From: G963704535 sp963704535
Lineage (GTDB): Bacteria > Chloroflexota > Chloroflexia > Chloroflexales > Roseiflexaceae
Length of the DNA: 64,000 nt
Assembly: GCA_963704535.1 (NCBI GenBank)
Contig: OY969916.1
Coordinates: forward strand, 2,542,001 to 2,606,000
Direction of reading: 5' to 3'
Part shown: one piece after another, positions 41,648 through 51,894 of the stretch
How the letters are laid out: each line of letters begins with the position of its first letter
How positions within the stretch are numbered: the stretch's first letter is position 1
Translations under genes and position numbers: made by a program
The notes under the pieces: model-generated
Seen by the model: only the letters and a program-made list of their open reading frames with translations
Databases searched by the model: none
Told to the model about the DNA's origin: nothing

Positions 41648-43045
41648 TTACCACGAGCCCCCGTCGCTGCTCTCACCCGAGCTGGAGCTGGGGCTTCCTG
41701 AACTCCAGTCGCTCGACCAATTATGATCGCTGCTGCTGGAGCTGCTCCCGGACGAGCCATACGATGTAGCGTCGCGCTCTGGTTCGGTGTTCCGCGCCAG
41801 AAAGTCAGGCACAAAACTGCTCCGTAGCGGCTCTCGTCTGTGCCGGGGCGTTGTGTCGGCGCGCTGGATGAGCCGCTCGTATCTGGCGACGAGTTGCTCC
41901 AGCTCACGCTGCTGCGCCGCCCGATCCTGCGCTCGCTGCGGCTTGCGCCATAGGCGCTTGCGTTCGCGGTCCAAGCGCTGTAGCTCCTCTTGCAGATTGG
42001 CACACACCTGCGGCGGCTTGCCCTCCTGACGCGCCTTTTTCACCGCCGCGTGGGCCTGGGTGGCCAATGCAACCACCTGGTCGCGCGGGCTGCCGCTGGG
42101 CTGGCTGGGTGCCGGATCGGTCGGCGAAGTAGGGCTGGATTCATCGGCGACCGGCGCCAGCGACGAGCGGATCGATCTCGCCAGGCTCTCATAGTCGGTT
42201 CGTAGCTGGTAGGCTTGCGACGAGAACGCATAGCCTTCCGGTTGCCGCTCCTCAAGGCTCACACGCCGCTCGTCAAGCTTGCGTAGCCGCTGCTGAAACT
42301 CGGCCAGGCGCAACTCGTTCGCGCCGGCGGCGCCGGCATTGGCCAGCGCCGCACGGCAGCTATCGGCCAGCGTGACCAATTCGCGGTACCTTCGCTCGCG
42401 ATTCTCGGCCAGAATGGCGTCGGCCTCCCGGTTCAGGTGGCGCCTGCGGAGAACGAAGATGACCGCCAGGATCGCGGCGATGGCAGCGGCCCCGCCGCCC
42501 AGCAGCGGCACGTTCAGCCGCGATAGGATGCTGGGTGGCCCGGCGACGATGCCCGCGTCCAGGGCCTGGAGCGTGGCGGTAACCGCGCCGGTGAAGTCGC
42601 CGGCCTGGAGCGAGGGATTGAGGGTTGACTGGCGAATCGCGGCCAGGGTTGAGTTGGGGAGCGCGCTGCTCCAGCAACTCCCGACCCGTAGCTGGCTGTA
42701 GCGCGGCGTCATGCTGACATAGATCGCGATCCCGTCGGATACGATCGCGTCGCGCGCCAGCAGCCCGGCGGCATCGAGCCGGCGGGCGAAGTCCTCGCCA
42801 TTGTCGTCGCCGCTGGCGACGACGACGACGGCGACCAGCGCGCCGCGCGCCCGCAGCGGGCCGACCGCCGCTTCGACCCGCGCCCGGTCAAGCGCGCCGG
42901 CCTCGTCCACGAAGAACAGGGCCGCCTGGGACGCGGCGCCGCGCGGCAGCAGGAGCAGGAGCGCGAGCGCGAGCGCTACAATGACCCGGTGAGCACGGCG
43001 GGCAAGTCGGTACGGCAAAACTCGTAGGTCACTTGCTGTGCTCAT
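41648..43045 (-). CDS. TPM-domain membrane protein (YgcG-like)
   Basis: 465 residues from ATG 43045; codons further upstream are read from the CGTGTTG heptad repeat and are not likely used. A signal or anchor segment (VIVALALALLLLLPRGAA) precedes a TPM domain (FFVDEAGALDRARVEAAVGP, VAVVVVASGDDNGEDFARRL, about residues 50-180). A second membrane helix (AAAIAAILAVIFVLRR) leads to long cytoplasmic coiled coils with Glu/Arg-rich heptads. The C-terminus is Ser/Gly/Asp rich and ends GESSDGGSW, typical of TPM proteins. The Ser-rich tail and TPM domain are linked to photosystem or membrane quality control in other groups; here the role is unknown. Confidence 0.82.
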   Translation of the reverse strand: MSTASDLRVLPYRLARRAHRVIVALALALLLLLPRGAASQAALFFVDEAGALDRARVEAAVGPLRARGALVAVVVVASGDDNGEDFARRLDAAGLLARDAIVSDGIAIYVSMTPRYSQLRVGSCWSSALPNSTLAAIRQSTLNPSLQAGDFTGAVTATLQALDAGIVAGPPSILSRLNVPLLGGGAAAIAAILAVIFVLRRRHLNREADAILAENRERRYRELVTLADSCRAALANAGAAGANELRLAEFQQRLRKLDERRVSLEERQPEGYAFSSQAYQLRTDYESLARSIRSSLAPVADESSPTSPTDPAPSQPSGSPRDQVVALATQAHAAVKKARQEGKPPQVCANLQEELQRLDRERKRLWRKPQRAQDRAAQQRELEQLVARYERLIQRADTTPRHRREPLRSSFVPDFLARNTEPERDATSYGSSGSSSSSSDHNWSSDWSSGSPSSSSGESSDGGSW

Positions 43046-43054
43046 CGGTATTAT

Positions 43055-43132
43055 CCGTGTTACGTGTTGCGTGTTGCGTGTTACGTGTTGCGTGTTGCGT
43101 ACGCGCTGACACGCAATACGCAACACGCAACA
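43055..43132. repeat. heptanucleotide palindrome (CGTGTTG, loop GCGCTGACAC)
   Basis: Units gtgttacgtgttgcgtgttg and gttgcgtacgcg on the left pair with cacgcaatacgcaacacgc on the right. The loop is the same GCGCTGACAC as at 10591 and 50229. It lies between the sensor kinase and TPM genes, both read on the minus strand. Confidence 0.8.
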
Positions 43133-43166
43133 GGTGGTTCTAGCAATCAAGCCATACACACTTCAA

Positions 43167-46100
43167 CTACACGCCCGCCGTGCGCGCCTGTAGCGCCGGC
43201 GGGCGCATGTCCACCGGCATCAGCGCGTCCCGCACCGCCCGCGCGAGCGCATCCGCCGTGAACGGCTTCATGATTAACACCTGGCCGGCGGGAAATACCG
43301 CCTGGCTGGTCAGCACCGTGTCGGTGTAGCCGGACATATACAGCACCCGCAGCGTCGGATACGTGGCCCGGAGCTGCGCCGCCAACTGTGCGCCGTTCAT
43401 ACCACCCGGCATGATCACATCCGTCAGCAGCAGATCAATCGGCATCGGAGCCATGGCCGCAACGAGCAGCGCGTCCTGGGCATTGGTGGCCACGAGCACC
43501 TGGTGGCCCCACGCGCAGAGCAAGCGACCGACGAGATCGCGCACGCCCGCATCATCCTCGACCAGCAGGATCGTCGCGTCGGCCGGCATGCCGGCGCCAA
43601 TTTCTTCGGCGCGCTCCACGATCGCATGATCCGGCGTGTCGTTGCGCGGCAGATACGCCTTGAACGTCGTCCCCTGCCCGACCTCGCTGTACACCCAGAT
43701 GTGGCCGCCGCTCTGCGTGATAATACCATATACGATCGCCAGCCCCAGCCCGGTGCCCTTGCCGGGCTCCTTGGTGGTGAAGAATGGCTCGAAGATCCGC
43801 TCGCGTGTGGCGGCGTCCATGCCCATCCCGCTATCGGAGACGGCCAGCAGCACGTAGTCGCCCGCTGCCGGCCCGTCGAGAACCGCGTTGGCGGTTTCAA
43901 TGATCAGGTCGCCGCCGTCTTCCATCGCATCGCGCGCATTGACCGCCAGATTCACGATCACCTGCTCAAGCTGCCCAGGGTCGGCCATGATCTGGCCCAA
44001 GTCGGGCGCCAGGCGCACAGCCAGCGTGATATGCTCCCCGATCAGGCGCCGCAGCAGCGGCGCGATGCCCTCGACGACCGTGTTCAGGTTGACGACGCGG
44101 GGGATGAGCACCTGCTTGCGGCTAAAGGGCCAGCAGTTGGCGGGTGAGCGCGGCAGCGCGCGAGGCGGCGTCGCGGATCTGGGCGGCGTCGTGATTGAGC
44201 GGGTGCTCGCCGCCAAGCTCCTCCAGCAGCAGGTCGGTGTTGCCGAGGATGATTGTGAGCAGATTGTTGAAGTCGTGGGCGATGCCGCCGGCCAGGCGCC
44301 CGATCAGATCCAACTTCTGGGCCTGCAAGTACTGCTGCTCGATCCGCTTGCGCTCGGTGACATCCTCCACCATAGCGATCGCGAACTGCGGCGTCCGGGC
44401 GCTGTCGTGGATGAATGAGACGCGCAGATTGCCCCAGACAATCTGGCCGCCCTTGCGGATGTAGCGCTTCTGGAGGGCATAGAACTCGCGTGCGCCGGCC
44501 ATCAGCTCGCCGAACAGCACCAGATCGGCGTCCACGTCGTCCGGGTGGGTGAACTCAGCGAAGGGCATTGCGCACAGCTCATCGGCGGTGTAGCCGAGCA
44601 TGGCGATCAGCGCCGGGTTGACCTCGAACGGGCGGCCCTGCAAGTCCACCAGCGCGATCCCGATCGCGGCCCGGTCGAAGATCGTGCGCAGCCGCGCCTC
44701 ACGGTCGGCCAGCGCCGCCTCGGCCTGCGTGCGATCGTAGGATGTACGCAGCATATCGGCCAGCAACTCGATCAGCTGGCGCTCCTCGGCCAGGAACGGC
44801 CCCTCGGCCTCGGCCGGGCGCTCTGCGGTATAGCCGACGGCGATGCTCCCGCACGCGCCGGCGTCGGTCGTGAAGTCGGTGCGTAGCAGCGCGAGCGCGC
44901 CGGCGAAGCCTGGCGTTGTGGCCACGTGGTCGCCCAAGCGCACCTGGGCAACCGTCACCTCCGGGTACTGGAAAGCGGGCGGAAGGAGCGCGGCCAGATC
45001 GTGCAGCAGCGTGGGCGCGGTCATCCCGCCCTGCTGGAGGATACGCGCGGCGCGATGCAGCGCGGTCAGTTCCTTGACGCGCTCACGCAGCGCGTGGAGC
45101 AGCCAGCGGTGCTGCTCCTCGGCCTGCTTGCGGGCGGTGATGTCGGTCAGCATCGCCAGCGCGCCCATATACTGCCCCTCCCCGTCCATGATCGGGCTGG
45201 CGGAGACGAGCGTCCACAGCGTGCCGCCATCCCGGCGAACAAACGCGAGGTCGTACTGCTCGGTGATACCGGCCCGCCGCCGGGCAAGCTTGTCGGCAAT
45301 GATCTCCCGGCCCGACGTATCGAGAAGCGTGACCACATCACGGCCAAGCAGTTCTTCGGCCGGGTACCCCAGCATGGCAACCAGCTTGCCGTTGACGAAG
45401 GTGGTGCGGCCCTCGGGATCGAGCATCAAGACGCCCTCATCGGCCGTTTCGACGATCAGCCGGTAGCGCGCTTCGCTCGCGCGCCGCGCGTCCTCGGCGC
45501 GCTTACGCGCGATCACGGTCCCGATCTGCGCGGCCACGGTCGAGACGAGCGCCATCAGGCGCGTATCTTCGGGACGCACATCCACGACGAAAAACTCCAG
45601 CACCGCCACGACCTCCTGGGTCGCCAGCACTGGAAACGCCATCCCGGCTTTGAGGCCGACTGCCTTCGCAATGTCGGCACGCAGGAAATTGGTGGCCACT
45701 GTGACATCCTGCACCCAGGCGGCCGTTTTCGATTGCCAGACCTGGCCAGGCAGCCCGACGCCCGGCTGGAGCGTGATCGCTTCGCTGGCGAGCCGGAACT
45801 CGTCCAGGCCATCGTGCCGATAAAAGCAGGCGGCGCTGCACGCCAACGTGTGCCCATCCGCGCCTGGCAGCCACGCTTGCCCGATCACCCAGCCGGTGGC
45901 CTCGCACACCTGCTGCAACGCCACATGCAGCGCCGTCTCCAGGTCGGCGGCGGCGCTGATCGCCAGGGTCGTGGTCTGTACGAGCCGCACGGCCTCCTCG
46001 GCCTGCTTGCGCTCGGCGATCTCGGCGGTCAGGTGGGCGTTGGCTTGGGCCAGCGCGGCCGTGCGCGCCGCCACCCGCTGCTCCAGTTCCGCGCGGGCGC

Positions 46101-47490
46101 CCTGAAGGGCGACCTGGACGTGCTGGCGCACGGCGATCTCTTGCTGCAACTGGGCGTTGCGCTCGGCTAGCTCGTTGGTGCGTTCGCGCACCCGCACTTC
46201 CAGGGTCTCAAACGACGCGCGGAGTTGGCCGGCCATGCTGCTGAACGATCTGGCTAACTGACCGACTTCATCGGTACGGCTTAGTATGGGCGCCGAGAGT
46301 TCATCGCCGCTGTCCACGATCGCCTTGTGGGTCCAATCGCCCTGTGCCAGCATTCTGGCCGATTGATTCAGGCGTAAGAGCGGCCCAGTTACCCAGCGAG
46401 CCGTCAGCGTAGCGATGGCAATCGAGACCAGCAACGACGCCAGGACCAGCAATGCCGTATTGCGATTATTGGTATAGATCTGGGCCATGAAGTCCGATTC
46501 GGGAACGACCACCACGATCAGCCAGTCCAGGCCGTACTTGTCTTGATACGGTGTCACCTGGGCAACGTGCCGCTCGCCGGCCAGGTCGAAATAAAATTGC
46601 CGGCCGGCAGTGATGTTCGTCAGCGCACCAAACTGTTGCTCAAGCTGTTGGGCGGCGGCGCGCACCACCGGCTCGGCGCTTTCATGGGCAGCCAGCCGTT
46701 CCAGTTTATCGCCGGTGCGCGTGTATGGTTCCTTGATCGCCGACGCGGCCACCAGCAGGCCGGAACGCTCGATGATGAAGGTCTGCCCGTGATCTGCGAC
46801 GCGTAAGCTTTGCAAAAAATCGCTAAAGCCGGTCAGAATCAGCGAGGTGTCCAGCACGCCGATCAACGCGCCTTCCTGGCTATAAACTGGGACGATCGCA
46901 TCCAGGCCCACCAGGCCGGCCGACCACAGGTAGACCGGCGTCCAGAGCGGGCCGCGGGCTTCAACCGCAGCCCGATACCAGGGGCGCGGGCGCGGATCGT
47001 AATCCGGCACCGCCGATGAGAGTCGTTCACGTCGATTCCCTTGGTCGTCGATCGCATAGCTGCCCAGGACGTAGGAGTTGCTGCTGGACGAAAATCCGAT
47101 CGACAGGTCGGCCACGCCAAGCCGGTGCTGCCCGGCTACATAGTCGCCCTGTTCGGTAGCATAGGCGATCGATACGACCGGATCGAAGCGCTGGATCTGG
47201 GTCACAAAATGCTGCCCCAGGCCGTCAAGATCCTGTACTTGCACCTGCTCCAGGCGGATACCATCCAGGTTGAGCTGGTTGATAAGCTGCGGGGTGGCCA
47301 GGTAGCTGTCAAGCCGCTGTTGGATACGGGCGGTGACCTCGGTATGCAGTTGCCCGGCCAGCTCATTGACGGCGCGTTGACTATTCTGAAAGGTCAGATA
47401 GCCGATCAGCCCGCCTGTTACCAGGATGAGGATCACGAACGGCACGGTCAAAACGACCCGTAGTGGAAGCCTGGCGGTAAGATTGTGCAT
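43167..47490 (-). pseudogene. hybrid sensor histidine kinase split by one extra base
   Basis: The first frame (47490 down to 44122, 1,122 codons) contains a membrane helix, a double-Cache sensor domain (about residues 40-340), a second helix and HAMP (about 345-430), coiled coil, GAF (about 490-650), PAS (about 665-780), a GAF-like region and another PAS (about 940-1060). It ends in the HisKA block GRLAGGIAHDFNNLL with the phospho-His near residue 1072. It stops right after TRQLLAL. Removing one G from the run gggcc at 44127-44131 restores LLAFSRKQVLIPRVVNLNTV. The rest then follows: HATPase (VNLAVNARDAMEDGGDLIIE, GMGMDAATRERIFEPFFTTK, GTGLGLAIVYGI) and a receiver domain (TILLVEDDAGVRDLV, LLLTDVIMPGGM). 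As read, the sensor part would lack ATP-binding activity. Confidence 0.88.
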
Positions 47491-47654
47491 TGTGATTCAC
47501 CTCGCTTGTCCGAAAACTCGGAACATGATGCCGAGGGTCGGTGTGAACAGCCTGCCAAGCGCGCATATATCCAGGGAATAACGAACGATCGCGATCGAAC
47601 CAACCGCTGCGTGGCGTTGGGGCGTACATGGGGTCGTCCAATACATCGCTGAAC

Positions 47655-47757
47655 CACTGTCTAAGAAGAGGAGTTTAAGAGGGCTTCCCCTCAAGAATCC
47701 CCTTTCCAGACAGATATCCGGCGATAAGTGGACGTTTCAAACAATCTCTGATACATG
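47655..47757. mobile_element. MITE-like element copy, diverged
   Basis: ctgtctaagaagaggagttt, agagggcttcccctcaagaa and tcccctttccagacagatat are followed by gataagtggacgtttcaaac and aatctctg. The order is that of 32898-32998, with many substitutions, so it is an old copy. The gap 47491-47907 holds this and the terminator below. Confidence 0.6.
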
Positions 47758-47842
47758 CGTGTGTGAGATGGCACAGCTAGTATAGCATAACCACATGCTC
47801 AGGTCTATATGGAGGCTGAATGGGGGTGGGGTGCTTCTCTTC

Positions 47843-47892
47843 TTTTTACTGTCGATTTTTCGCCCAGCCGGGCGAAAAATCGACAGTAAAAA
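47843..47892. terminator. perfect 23-bp-arm intrinsic terminator
   Basis: Left arm 47843-47865 (tttttactgtcgatttttcg plus ccc) and right arm 47870-47892 are exact complements around the loop agcc, with T/A runs at both ends. It is 15 nt past the stop of the dehydratase gene and can terminate in both directions. It marks the end of the carbohydrate locus. Confidence 0.88.
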
Positions 47893-47907
47893 ATGGGTGA
47901 AGTAGCT

Positions 47908-49224
47908 TTAGGACCACAGCCGGTCCCAGCTCCGATCGGTGTCCCACTGGGTTGTGGGCTCGAAGAAGCCCTGGTCTTCGGGCGCGAGGTGCGCCTTGAC
48001 GGCCTCCTCGTTGAGCTCGAAGCCCAGGCCGGGCGCCTCCGGCACGCGGATGTAGCCGTCCTGGATGATCGGCTTGGGCAGGCCGTCGATGAAGTCGTTC
48101 CAGAACGGGATCTCGGTGAAGTGGTGCTCCAGGGCGATGAAGTTCTCGGTGGCGGCGGCGCAGTGGACGCTGGCCATGGTGCTGATCGGCGTGCCGGCCA
48201 TGTGCAGCGCCATGCTGATGCCGTACTCCTGGGCCATGTCGCCGATCTTCTTGGTCTCCACGATGCCGCCGCTGGTGGCGAGGTCGGGGTGGATGACGTT
48301 GACCGCGCGGGCCTCCAGCAGCGGCCGGAAGCCCTCTTTCAGGTAGATATCCTCGCCGGTGCAGACGGGTGTGTTCAGCGCGCGCTCGAGCTGCACCCAC
48401 TTGTCGGTGAACTGCCAGGGCACCAGGTCCTCCAGCCAGGCCAGATTGTAGGGTTCCAGCGCGTGGCCCAGCCGGATGCAGTCGTCGACGCCGATGTGGC
48501 CGAAGTGGTCGGCGGCGATCGGCACGTCGTCGCCGACGACCGCGCGCACCTGGTCGACGTACTCGCAGATCATGTCGATGCCCTTGGGCGTGAGCCGCAC
48601 ATGGGTGAAGGGGTGCATCAGGTACTGCATAGTGTAGTTGTGGCCGGGGTCGTCGCCGGGGTCGCCGGGCAGCATGCCCTGCGGCCAGGTCAGCGTGCCC
48701 GTTGACGCCGATCAGCGGCTGCACGCCCACATCCATCTTGAGCATGGTGAAGCCGCGCTCCAGGCGCTCCTAGCAGCTTCTTGCCCATCCCTCGCCGGTC
48801 GGCTCGTTGGGCGTGTCGCAGTACATGCGGATGCGGTCGCGGAACTTGCCGCCGGCCAGCATATAGGCCGGCACGCCGTAGGCTTTGCCGGCCAGGTCCA
48901 TCAGCGCCATCTCGACGCCGCAGACGCCGCCGCCCTGCCGCCCGTGGTGGCCGAACTGCTTGATCTTGCGGAACAGCTTGTCCAGGTTGCAGGGGTTCTC
49001 GCCCACGCAGCCGGCTCTTGAGCATCAGCGCGTAGTTCTTGCTGGCGAAGTCGCGCACCTCGCCGTAGCCACTGAGGCCCTGGTTGGTATCGATGCGCAC
49101 GATGCGTGAAGCGCCAGCGGTCCCAGCCGACCGTGGCGGTGCGCAGATCGGTGATCTTGAGTTCGCTGGGCCGCGAGGCGGCGGGCGCGTGGTCTTCGGG
49201 CCGCGGTGTGTTCTGTTCACTCAT
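47908..49224 (-). pseudogene. mandelate racemase/enolase-superfamily sugar-acid dehydratase, with clustered frameshifts
   Basis: The distal part (48675 down to 47908) is intact and shows VRLTPKGIDMICEYVDQVRA, the metal-binding series VPIAADHFGHIGVDDC, YNLAWLEDLVPWQF and PVCTGEDIYL, then IHPDLATSGGIVETKKI and a His in SMALHMAGTPIS. This is the muconate-lactonising/mandelate-racemase barrel used by galactonate, mannonate and related dehydratases. The proximal 410 bp has the right protein in pieces: MSEQNTPRPEDHAPAASRPS, then IVRIDTNQGLSGYGEVRDFA, then GENPCNLDKLFRKIKQFGHH, then FTMLKMDVGVQPLIGVNG. Frame changes fall near 49110, 49012, 48792, 48772 and 48702. Five breaks in 410 bp and none in the following 770 bp suggests local sequence error or decay from the 5' end. 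The start ATG is 49224. Confidence 0.8.
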
Positions 49225-49240
49225 TGGTTATTTCCTTTAC

Positions 49241-49384
49241 GACAAGATGACAAGATGACAAGATGACAAGATGACAAGGTGACAAGATGACAAGGTGATT
49301 CTCTTGTCCTCATTTCACACCTTCACCCTTCACCCCCTCACCTTGTCACCCCTTCACCCCTTCACCCCCTCATCTTGTCACCCC
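49241..49384. repeat. ACAAGATG octanucleotides and TTCACCCC octads
   Basis: Seven 8-nt units of acaagatg/acaaggtg (49241-49298) are followed by complementary-type units tcaccttgtcaccccttcac and catcttgtcacccc. Together they make a long imperfect inverted repeat. It lies between the dehydratase and RraA-like genes of the locus. Confidence 0.8.
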
Positions 49385-50206
49385 TCACCGGCGGTTCGCC
49401 TGCTTCCAATCGTTAAAGTCGGCTTCAATATCCTCGCGCCAAGTGGGCACGTCGATCTCGCCGCTGGTGTACTTGCCCTCGCCCAGGCGCAGCTTGCCGA
49501 ACTCGTCGCGCACCCGGACATCCTCGCTGCGCTCGACTACCTCCTGGGCCAGGTGCGGCGGGATGACGATCACGCCGGTGGGCGTGCCGAGGATGACGTC
49601 GCCCGGCAGCACCGTCACGCCGCCGATGCGGATGGGGATGTTGATGCCCGCCAGCGTGACATCGGCGATCGCGGTCGGGTCGATGCCGCGTACGTAGAAG
49701 TTCACATCTTTAAGCTGGACCAGCCCCTGGTAGTCGCGGATGCCGCCGTCGATCACGGCGCCGGCGCGGGTGCGGGTGCGCACGGCGGTGCCGAGGTTGT
49801 CGCCCACGATCGTGCCGTCCTTAATTTTGCCGAAGATATCCACCACCATCACGTCGTTGGGCTGGAGCGTCTCGATGATCCAGGAGTTCTGCCCGCCGAC
49901 GCTGCCGCGCCCCTCGGCCAGACCGGCCCGCTGAACGGCGTCGTGGTAGTCGGGGCGGTGCGGGAGGAACTGCGCCGTCACCGCGCGCCCGACGGTGATC
50001 GTGCCGGGGTGCGTTTCCATCCAGCCGCCCTCGAACTGGCGGTGGTAGCCGTGCTTGCGTAGCACCGACCATGCCTCTTCGGTCGTGACCAGTTTCATGC
50101 GTTCGAGGAGATCGTCGGGCACGCGCGGGCGCCCGTCGGGAAAGCGGTCAAACGGGTTGAGGCCGGTGAGTTCGATCAGGGCTTCACGGGAGGGCTGAAC
50201 TGGCAT
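49385..50206 (-). CDS. RraA-like / HMG-aldolase-family protein
   Basis: 273 residues from ATG 50206 (GGAG 9 nt upstream); earlier codons come from the heptad repeat. The core is DVMVVDIFGKIKDGTIVGDN, LGTAVRTRTRAGAVIDGGIR and GVTVLPGDVILGTPTGVIVI. These match the RraA/4-hydroxy-4-methyl-2-oxoglutarate aldolase family, which has the GDxxAxxA/xDGxxRD active-site loop (here GDNLGTAVR and IDGGIRD). Members near sugar-acid dehydratases probably act as aldolases or decarboxylases on 2-oxo acids. The N-terminal 70 residues are an extension beyond the RraA fold. It lies between the dehydratase and the epimerase in the same direction. Confidence 0.82.
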   Translation of the reverse strand: MPVQPSREALIELTGLNPFDRFPDGRPRVPDDLLERMKLVTTEEAWSVLRKHGYHRQFEGGWMETHPGTITVGRAVTAQFLPHRPDYHDAVQRAGLAEGRGSVGGQNSWIIETLQPNDVMVVDIFGKIKDGTIVGDNLGTAVRTRTRAGAVIDGGIRDYQGLVQLKDVNFYVRGIDPTAIADVTLAGINIPIRIGGVTVLPGDVILGTPTGVIVIPPHLAQEVVERSEDVRVRDEFGKLRLGEGKYTSGEIDVPTWREDIEADFNDWKQANRR

Positions 50207-50228
50207 GGCGTTGCGCTCCATCCTATCC

Positions 50229-50283
50229 GTGTTGCGTATTGCGTGTTGCGTGCGCGCTGACACGCAACACGCAATACGCAACA
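50229..50283. repeat. heptanucleotide palindrome (loop GCGCTGACAC)
   Basis: gtgttgcgtattgcgtgttg on the left and cacgcaacacgcaatacgca on the right, with loop cgcgcgctgaca. The loop is shared with 10591 and 43055. It covers the region just upstream of the RraA-like start. Confidence 0.8.
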
Positions 50284-50394
50284 GAGAATGACGATATTGA
50301 TGACAAATGACCCGCTAGTGCTCGTCGGCGGGCCCGGCACGATACTATACCATACCTTGTTGGAAAGGATTTCTTGAGGGCCAGGGCGGTCGAT

Positions 50395-50640
50395 CGTGAC
50401 GCCGAGCCTAGGGGCGGCCCTTCCGATCATGACGCCGAACGACGCCGAACGTCGCCGACGACGCCGAACGTAGGGGCGACCCTTGCGGTCGCCCTCGACG
50501 GAGGCGTTGAGATCTCTTCGCCAATCGTCGCCAATCGTCGCGGGACGCCGATGGATTCGGTGATCCTCGTCGCCCTCATCGCGCGGGCGGCCGCGAGGGC
50601 CGCCCCTACGGCGATGGGGATCGGTGATCCTCATTGCGGG
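50395..50640. repeat. GGGCGACC-type palindromic repeat cluster, second site
   Basis: taggggcgacccttgcggtc, cgccgaacgacgccgaacgt, and gggcggccgcgagggccgcc with cctacggcgatgggg alternate. The family is that of 1021-1165. The gap 50284-50654 has no gene. Confidence 0.65.
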
Positions 50641-50654
50641 CGATTGTAAATCGT

Positions 50655-51872
50655 TCAGGCCAGCCGCCGCAGCATCTCAAGGCAGGTCCGGGTGTGGTGG
50701 TACGGGCACTCCCACGGGCCGACCTTGTAGCGGTCGGGTTTCGGGGCGCCGTGGCGGTCCAGCACCTTGAACCACTCGCCGTGCGTGCGGTCGACGAAGC
50801 GCTCCTCGATGTAGGCCCAGCAGCCCAGCGCCGCCCACGCGAACTCGGTGTGCCCGGAGATCTGGTAGGCATTGTAGAAGCCGACCACCGCCTCGGCCTG
50901 CACCCACCAGTGCTTCTCGGCGCTCTCCGGCCGGTCGGCGTCGCCTTCGTACAGCACGCTTCCATCGGCGTCCAGGCCCTGCGAGTAGACCGCCCACGCG
51001 ATCTCGACGGCGGCCGCCTGGGCTTGCTCCAGCAGATCGGGCGCGCCGAGCGCGGCGGCCTCCATGATCAGCCAGCAGCCCTCGATGTCGTGGCCGTAGG
51101 AGACGCCGCCGCCGAGCCTGTTCCATTGGTCGTCGAAGAAGAGCCTGAAATGCGAGGTCTGCGGGTCGATCACATGCTGGAGGAAGATCGTGACCAGTTC
51201 GCGCAGCCGCGCGCGCAGCCGCTCGTCATCCCAGACGCGCAGCAGGCTGGTGTAGGCCTCCATAATGTGCAGCAGCGTGTTCATGGACTTGCGGCACTCC
51301 GGCTCCTTCTCGCTCAGGCGCATGTCGGCCGGCGCGCTCCAGTCGCGGCCGCAGCCCTCGACGTAGCCGGTGAAGATGTCGTCGTGGGCGTGGGCTTCGA
51401 GCAGGCCGAAGAGCTGCTGGGCCAGCCGCAGGCTCTCGGTGTCGTGGGTGGCGGCGTGGTATTCGGCCAGGCCGTAGATCGCGAAGGCCTGGGCGTAGCT
51501 GTGCTTGCGGTCGCTGGCCGGCGTGCCGTGGCGGTCGACCAGCCAGTAGACACCGCCGTGGGAATGATCCCAGAGGACCTGCGCGAGGTACTCGTAGGCC
51601 CGCCGCGCCATGGGCAGGTACGCCTCGTTCCCGAAGGCCCGGTAGGCGGCCGCGTAGGTCCACAGGATGCGGGCACACAGCACTGCCGAGCGCGGCACGT
51701 CGTTCAGCGGCTGCAAGTCGTTGGTCAGCGCGCCATAAAAGCCGCCGTGCTCCTCATCGACGGCGTGCGCGATCCAGAACGGCAGGATATTGCCGGTCAG
51801 CTCCTGCTCCAGGCGCCGGCGCAGTTCGGCCGCGACGAAGGGGGCTTGGTCGGTGTCAGGGGAGCTTGGCAT
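50655..51872 (-). CDS. cellobiose/mannobiose 2-epimerase (AGE family)
   Basis: 405 residues from ATG 51872. The (alpha/alpha)6-barrel shows LTGNILPFWIAHAVDEEHGG, RDRKHSYAQAFAIYGLAEYH-type helices (as SDRKHSYAQAFAIYGLAEY), the active-site block GGGVSYGHDIEGCWLIMEAA, HWWVQAEAVVGFYNAY and the end VGPWECPYHHTRTC. The HD-I-GCW and WVQAE blocks with a PYH-R end resemble cellobiose 2-epimerases more than N-acylglucosamine epimerases. Such enzymes turn the reducing-end glucose of cellobiose into mannose, or mannobiose into mannosylglucose, in beta-mannan use. The neighbouring GH5, beta-mannosidase and sugar transporter genes support this. It starts 22 bp after the GH5 gene stop and is probably co-transcribed. 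Confidence 0.85.
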   Translation of the reverse strand: MPSSPDTDQAPFVAAELRRRLEQELTGNILPFWIAHAVDEEHGGFYGALTNDLQPLNDVPRSAVLCARILWTYAAAYRAFGNEAYLPMARRAYEYLAQVLWDHSHGGVYWLVDRHGTPASDRKHSYAQAFAIYGLAEYHAATHDTESLRLAQQLFGLLEAHAHDDIFTGYVEGCGRDWSAPADMRLSEKEPECRKSMNTLLHIMEAYTSLLRVWDDERLRARLRELVTIFLQHVIDPQTSHFRLFFDDQWNRLGGGVSYGHDIEGCWLIMEAAALGAPDLLEQAQAAAVEIAWAVYSQGLDADGSVLYEGDADRPESAEKHWWVQAEAVVGFYNAYQISGHTEFAWAALGCWAYIEERFVDRTHGEWFKVLDRHGAPKPDRYKVGPWECPYHHTRTCLEMLRRLA

Positions 51873-51894
51873 TGGCGCGATCCTCGTTCGTTTT

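Noticed and set aside
44122..44131. Programmed frameshift in the sensor kinase
   Set aside because: No slippery heptamer with downstream structure typical of recoding is seen; a simple extra G in a short run explains the break.
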